Positions 58,828 to 64,000 of a stretch of 64,000 nt of DNA are shown one piece after another. A model generated the notes under the pieces. The model was not told the DNA's origin. It saw only the letters and a list, made by a program, of their open reading frames with translations, and did no database searches. The stretch is from Stenopsyche tienmushanensis (Eukaryota > Arthropoda > Insecta > Trichoptera > Stenopsychidae). A program made the translations under genes and the position numbers. The stretch's first letter is position 1; each line of letters starts with the position of its first letter. The stretch spans positions 1,054,001 to 1,118,000 of the forward strand of contig WACJ01000082.1 of assembly GCA_008973525.1 (NCBI GenBank), given 5' to 3'.

Positions 58828-59969
58828 GTGTTCATTTTGTTGGATGGGTTCGCTGGGGAATGCTTATATGATAAAAAAGTCGAATATTTTCAATATACAT
58901 TTTAAGATAATATAGTAAAATATACTTCTCATTCATACTGAGCGTACAAATACAAATACGAAAAACTCGTTGTTAATTATTGTAGCAAACTTTGCTTAGC
59001 TTTGCCATCAAAATGTATTATTGATGTCGCTTTGAGTTTTCGGTATTACATTGGTAACTCGAGCGGAATTTCCGCGAAAAACTCCCTCGCGGGTATTTCA
59101 CACGAGGACCGTTTATCGACGCAATTTGAAAACAAAACTCAATATAACTACACGCGTATCCTTTTTATCAATCTTAGATATGTAATTTGCTCAACCATAT
59201 AATATACAAAGCGTGTTGGGAAATAATAAAAAAACGTAGAAGCTGGAGGCGCTCCTGAAAATTGCGACGCATCTTTCATCAAAGAGGCGAAGCACTCCGT
59301 TCCCGACAAGTATTGCTGCAAGGCATCTAAGCCTCCTGTCGCTGCGCCCCAAACGACATATAAAAAATAAAATGCTGATTTATGCCGCGGGACACATCCC
59401 GTGTATTTTACGCACCTCCCGGGATACCTATGCCGCCCCAGCGCCCCCACCCACTTAAATGATTGATGGCATCCTTTCAATTACGCAATCCTTTTTTCGG
59501 CATCGCTTTTCATTTTTTCCGGATTCGATACGTAATCGAGGCCGCTTCATAATTTAAAGACGAAATAAATAAATACATAAACAGGGGCGTTCATCCGCGG
59601 GGTTGCCCGGGCGCCCGGGAGTGGATATTTCAACTTTTACGTGTGCTCCGAATTGATGAGTCTCCTGGCGCGCATCGCATTGAAATATTTAAAAAAATGT
59701 GTATCATAGAAAAGTGAGCCGAACCGGGAAACTTGCCGCGCTTTAAAATATTTACGAGTAAGAAAAATAAATTGTGATGAGTTTCTAGAATAATGTAACG
59801 ACCCTTCGACAAAGTCTCACGGCCCTTATTTACTTTTATTTGACAATTTCGTTCATTCAGCGCAAAAATATTGGACAATTTGCTTGAAAAATTGAAGTAC
59901 ACCCATCTTCCAATTTGGGCGCGGGGAGCGCTTTAGGAAAACCGTGCAAATTTAAAAAAATATCATTTT
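58828..59969. other. unique non-coding stretch
   Basis: GC-richer in 59.0-59.9 kb, with open frames (59148-59480 minus, 110 codons; 59630-59902 minus) that are unrecognised. A perfect 14-base palindrome CCCGGGCGCCCGGG lies at 59606-59619. Confidence 0.4.
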
Positions 59970-60284
59970 TTGGTTTTATTATAAACATGAACAAACATAC
60001 AAACATTGATTTTTATATATAAAATCTACTGTAAGTTAATTATACTATACCTATATTACTTGAAAAAGTGCAAACTATAAGCTGGCAAAATTTTATCGCA
60101 ATCGAATAAACGGTATGGTAGCGCATTAAATACAGACAAACAAACATTGATTTTTATATATTAAACTATGCTTATGTTACTTGCAAAATCCTTATCAATA
60201 AATGGACGAAATTTTATTGCAATCTGATGAACGGTATGGCAGCGCATTTCGAACGAACAAAATCCAATTCATTTTTATATCTTC
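59970..60284 (-). mobile_element. Helitron-type repeat, locus H7 (two full units plus a third head)
   Basis: Reverse-orientation units with ACGGTATGGYAGCGCAT twice and the partial head ACAAACATACAAACATTGAT at the left, the same three-head order as H3 and H6. The 3' hairpin and CTAG end are missing. Confidence 0.65.
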
Positions 60285-61679
60285 AATATCATGTTTGGTA
60301 TCTATTATGATATTCAAATTTGTATCAATAATATCAGCAAAATCACATTAAAAATACTCTATGTCACACTATCATATAAGATTTATTGTGAGCTAAATAA
60401 ATATATATTATGGGAGTGTGCGTTTGCTTGACGTTAAAAGTAAGCATATATTTATCTTTATTTCGAGTTCGCTTGAACGTACATTTTGAAGGGTTCTCCA
60501 GAATATCGTTCAAGTTTTAAGCCGTACACACAAGTAGAAATGGTCGTATTTTAGGAAAAATAAAAAAATCTTGTCTACACAGAAAAGCGGGAGCAAGAAA
60601 ATGGGAATGTGCGATATCATAGAGAGTCAGACGACTGAAATGTCAGTCGGCAAAATATGTAGCGAGACGAGTGGATGAGCACAAAATGAAAGCAGGGATG
60701 GAATGGCATCTAAGAGGAGCGAAGAGATCAAGACATGGACCAAATGCCGGCTGGATGGACGGGTTGAGGTAAATTTGTGGAAAATGGATGCAGGTGGCGT
60801 GGAATGGAGATGATTGGAAGCGTATTGGAAAAGGCTTCGATCTGCAGCCAAATTGCGATACTCTGCGATGAAATGCAAAAAGTAATGAACAAACTATCAG
60901 TACGCTGTTTTTTTTAGGGTGCGATTTATTTGTGTTTATTCACTTGATTTCGTAGTATCGTTTGTATATTTCCGTTGCTTCTATAAATATCTTGGCGGGG
61001 TTGTTTCCCCGACTTAATCGAGATATTCCTATTATAGCCCGGACGAAAATGTTTTTCTGCGAGACACAAAATTGGCATATAGACCCTGTAATGGTTGATG
61101 TTCCACATGTTTATTACTATTGTTATTACGTATTCAAATATTTACATTCCCACAGCGACCGTCGATTTGTGCCACAGCGACGGAGGAACATTTCCCAATT
61201 GTTGAGATGAGATTTGGATAAAAAAAACCGTAATAAATCATGAAACAAGCATGAATATCGGATATAAATGCTCTTAACGAATGGCGCCATCTATTAAAAG
61301 CGATGTAAATTACCAAATTGCATCGGTGCACAGTATAAAGTATAGTTTATTTTTAGAGTATCTTGGGTCTAAAAAAATAAATAGTGAATAATAAAATCAT
61401 GTAAAGCCATTGGGGTGGTCTTCCACCCGAAATACGAAGAAGACATTGAGAAACCATCACATTAAAAATTATTTTCCTAAGGGGAAAGCTTACATCTATT
61501 AATAGATGTTCGAGTGATTGACAGAAATCATCCGGATTCAGGACATAAATATATTATTGATTTGGAAATCGATATACATTCGTAATGATTTATGTCAACA
61601 TAATAACTGCGGGGGTATTTAATGCGCGTTTATATCCAAATGCGGGCATTCTTTCAACGTTGCGTTTAAAATATGTATA
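60285..61679. other. unique non-coding stretch
   Basis: No recognised gene or shared repeat. Open frames at 60627-61331 overlap on both strands and are unrecognised. Confidence 0.35.
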
Positions 61680-61960
61680 TCTATATAAAATGCAATGTTT
61701 GTTTGTTCGTACGTAATGAGCTACCATAGCGTTCATCAGATTGCAATAAAACTTCATCCATTTATTGCTAATAATTACGCGAGTGACATAGGGATAGTCT
61801 AATGTATAAAAATTGATATTTGTTTGTCCGTATTTAATGCGCTGCCATACCGTTCATCCAATTGAAATAAGACTTTGTCAACTTATTGTTTATACTTGCG
61901 GAAATAATAAAGTTTGTTATGCGAGACGTGGCATTGCATCGCATGCCGGATAATTACTAG
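61680..61960 (+). mobile_element. complete short non-autonomous Helitron, locus H8 (281 bp)
   Basis: Starts TCTATATAAAATGCAATG with A before it and ends ATTACTAG with T after it, so the insertion is between A and T without target duplication. A 5-bp stem hairpin (GGCAT, 8-nt loop, ATGCC) ends nine bases before the terminal CTAG. Two tandem internal units lie between. These are the defining marks of a Helitron, which moves by rolling-circle replication using Rep/helicase proteins supplied in trans. No such protein is encoded in the window. This copy gives the reference ends for the other seven loci. Confidence 0.75.
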
Positions 61961-63600
61961 TATTATATACAAATATTGAAAAGTTATTATCTAGTATCTA
62001 GTCGAAATCATCTGATGTCGATCACTTATTTTAAATAAATGAGTTTTTATGCTTTCATAAAAAAAATGACTAATGATTATTTTGAGCAAATAGCAAATAT
62101 GTGTTATTTAAATTTGTAACTTTGTGCTGTAAATAAATTGCGTAAATTTGAAAAATAAAAATGTCGGATTTTGTGTATTCCTTGGTATTAAATATTTTCG
62201 TTTGGGAAATTGGTACGGGAGAAGAATCGCAGGAACAATTAGTCTGGGGTGGGATTTTTGTTGAAATTGAAAAATTACTTAGGTTAAAAAATTACTATGG
62301 AACAACCCCCGAAAAAGACGACGGAGGAAAAACATATTCCACGCGGAATCGAATGCTGAATGGACGTGATCGGAAAAGGTTTCACTTAAGCATACTTTCT
62401 GAGAAATTCGAGAACCGCAAAAAATATAAGGTATCCATACAAAAAGCTTTACTTGCGAGTTCTTCCTTTGTAAGATTTATGAGTGAATAAAATGAAAATC
62501 CCCATTTTATACGGAGAAAAAGTTTTGGATTCGCGCTAAGCAATCTATGGCGTGTGAATACTTACTAACTCTCACCTCGCACCGAACGCCATATAAATAT
62601 ACGCCTCCCTATTTATGTGTGTGCGAAGTAATAAAACTTTTTTGTTTTTTGCGGTTTTTCACTTATTTTTACGGCGATTTATTATTTATAAGAATCAAAC
62701 CGAGCAGCGATTCGAAGATAATAAAACCGAAGGGGTTCCCGATTAGAGAAATCAAAGTCGCAATGTTTGTGTTGCGTCGGTGGAAAGTTAACTGCGGCGT
62801 AAAAATAGGGGTGAAATGCGATTCGGCCCTTTTCTTCGGCGTTTCGGCCCCTTGGTCCCTGCCATTATCGATCTGAGGGCCGTTTTCCTTCAGAGGTGGA
62901 CTCTTGAAACTGAGCTGACACTTCAATTTAAATGATGCAACGCCCGCCTTTGATACGGCGGCTTAGACTTTATGACAGCGCCATTATGCCCTGACGATAC
63001 ACACAATTCGGACGCGAAAATAAAAATAAAATCTATATTTGGCTTTGTATTTTCGGCACTGTCGGTAAGTGCGTAATGAAAAAATAACGCCGCCCAGATA
63101 AATTTGGAGAAAAACGCCTCTCTTCTTCGATATCGAGATAACTTTTCTCTGGGTCAGAAATAGAGCCTGTGACCTTTGGGTACAGGCGGCCCTTGTGCAA
63201 TCATCCAAATGAGATTTATACTTTGCGGTTCAAAAAGAATTTTCAAGAAACACAATGGGAAATGGATGTGAGTGGTGGAAAAGGGAAAGGAATTCGTCAT
63301 AAACAGTCAATGAACCCGGCACAGCGTGAAGCGACCCTTTATTAAACTTACATACAGAGAAGAAAAAGATTTATTTCATGCCTCCCAAACAAATTCGATA
63401 CCCTTCTAAGATATCCGTAATCTGATGAATAATCGCCCCCTGATATTTCATCAATGAAATTAAAATACCCATTGATGCTGTAAATTTCGTGCAAAATATC
63501 CGATGTCCCCTTTTATTAAACACAATGCGACTGGGAACAATTTCCCAATCGAATATTCGATATTCAAATATATCGCTCAGTTAATATTAGAAGGTAATAT
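61961..63600. other. unique non-coding stretch
   Basis: Two 109-codon plus-strand frames (62161-62490, 62547-62876) are open but resemble nothing I know, and the second overlaps a minus-strand frame. No repeat shared elsewhere. Confidence 0.35.
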
Positions 63601-63604
63601 TAGG

Positions 63605-64000
63605 AACTATAAAAAAGGTCTTCTTGAGTATATGGTGGGATTGTGGTGGGATAATACATTTTGAGTTTGAGTTTCTAAAACTAGGAGAAACTAACAATGC
63701 ACAAATTTATTGCTCACAATTAGAGTAAATGCAAAGTTATTAGAAAAACATACAAATTTCGTCAACCGAAAAGGCGTGATATCATGACAATGCCAGACCC
63801 CATGCGGCTAAATCAAGGAAAAAATTAGGGAACTCAATTGGGAACTGATACCACATCCGCAATATTTGCCAGATATTGCGCCGTCTGATTATTATTTATT
63901 CAAAGTTCTAGGCACTCCATTGAAAATGAAAACGTTTTTAAATGTAAATCGAGTTTAAATTCATCTAAATAACTATTTTTTGTCAAAGTCAGCCTCTTTT
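63605..64000 (+). pseudogene. mariner transposase C-terminal fragment, copy M4 (runs off the window)
   Basis: Recognisable blocks in order: VFLSIWWD near 63620, AQIYCSQLE near 63697, HDNARPHAAKS near 63784 with the second catalytic Asp intact, IRELNWELIPHPQYLPD then IAPSDYYLFKVL near 63826-63910 with the third catalytic Asp, and NYFLSKSASF at the window edge. Stops and frameshifts lie between blocks. Compared with M2 it retains HDNARPH, but its wording is clearly diverged. The N-terminal half and left repeat are absent upstream. Confidence 0.8.

Noticed and set aside
62161..62876. Two consecutive 109-codon open frames as a gene
   Set aside because: No recognised motif; the second overlaps an opposite-strand frame; no linking splice sites.
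1..64000. LTR retrotransposons, LINEs or viral insertions
   Set aside because: No reverse transcriptase, integrase, capsid or long terminal repeat motifs were recognised in any frame that I read.

Overview
The window looks like gene-poor, AT-rich DNA from an animal, most likely an insect or other arthropod. It contains mariner, ZBED-type hAT, Mutator-like and Tigger-like relics and short non-autonomous Helitrons, all built on family features seen in arthropod genomes. I find no intact host protein-coding gene, rRNA, tRNA or CRISPR array. The open frames are short, and nearly all lack codon structure or family motifs. Species and locus cannot be named from the sequence.

Layout. 1-2.5 kb is unique sequence. 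2.5-5.5 kb holds Helitron-type repeats around a broken Mutator-like (MULE) element. 6.8-7.6 kb holds an internally deleted mariner. 9.2-10.2 kb is a cluster of repeats (an R unit, an S unit, and a hAT-like MITE carrying a Helitron). 13.3-15.3 kb holds Helitron repeats and a Tigger-like MITE relic. 17.56-18.82 kb is a near full-length dead mariner. 19.6-20.1, 31.5-32.1 and 34.5-35.0 kb are three copies of a repeat that shares a box with the MULE 3' region. 21.7-24.9 kb has mariner, hAT-end and Tigger-like relics. 28.76-30.04 kb is a ZBED/SCAND3-type hAT transposase pseudogene. 36.9-38.06 kb has a Tigger-like MITE and a clean hAT MITE with an 8-bp target duplication. 39.91-40.68 kb is a 388-bp tandem duplication. 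44.6-51.9 kb contains three more MULE relics. 53.65-54.5 kb is a three-layer nest (R repeat, then hAT MITE, then Helitron) with its empty site visible at 9.2 kb. 57.1-58.8 kb has two Tigger-like MITEs. 60.0-62.0 kb has Helitrons, one of them complete. 63.6 kb to the end is the C-terminal part of another mariner. The DNA between is unique, with many moderately GC-rich patches that could be cis-regulatory.

The most interesting signal is not a transposon. Two sites on the minus strand (junctions at 43167/43168 and 21565/21566) each fuse a strong 3' splice site (branch-point-like motif, long pyrimidine tract, YAG) directly to a strong 5' splice site (GTAAGT or GTGAGT). This is the architecture of recursive-splicing ratchet points. 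Each is followed 52-56 nt downstream by a second potential donor. They are on the same strand, 21.6 kb apart, and outside recognised transposons. Together with the lack of coding exons, this suggests that much or all of the window lies inside a giant intron of a minus-strand gene removed stepwise. This is an inference; nascent RNA or lariat data would decide it.

The transposons form nests and families, not an operon-like system, and none of the transposases seen here can be active.
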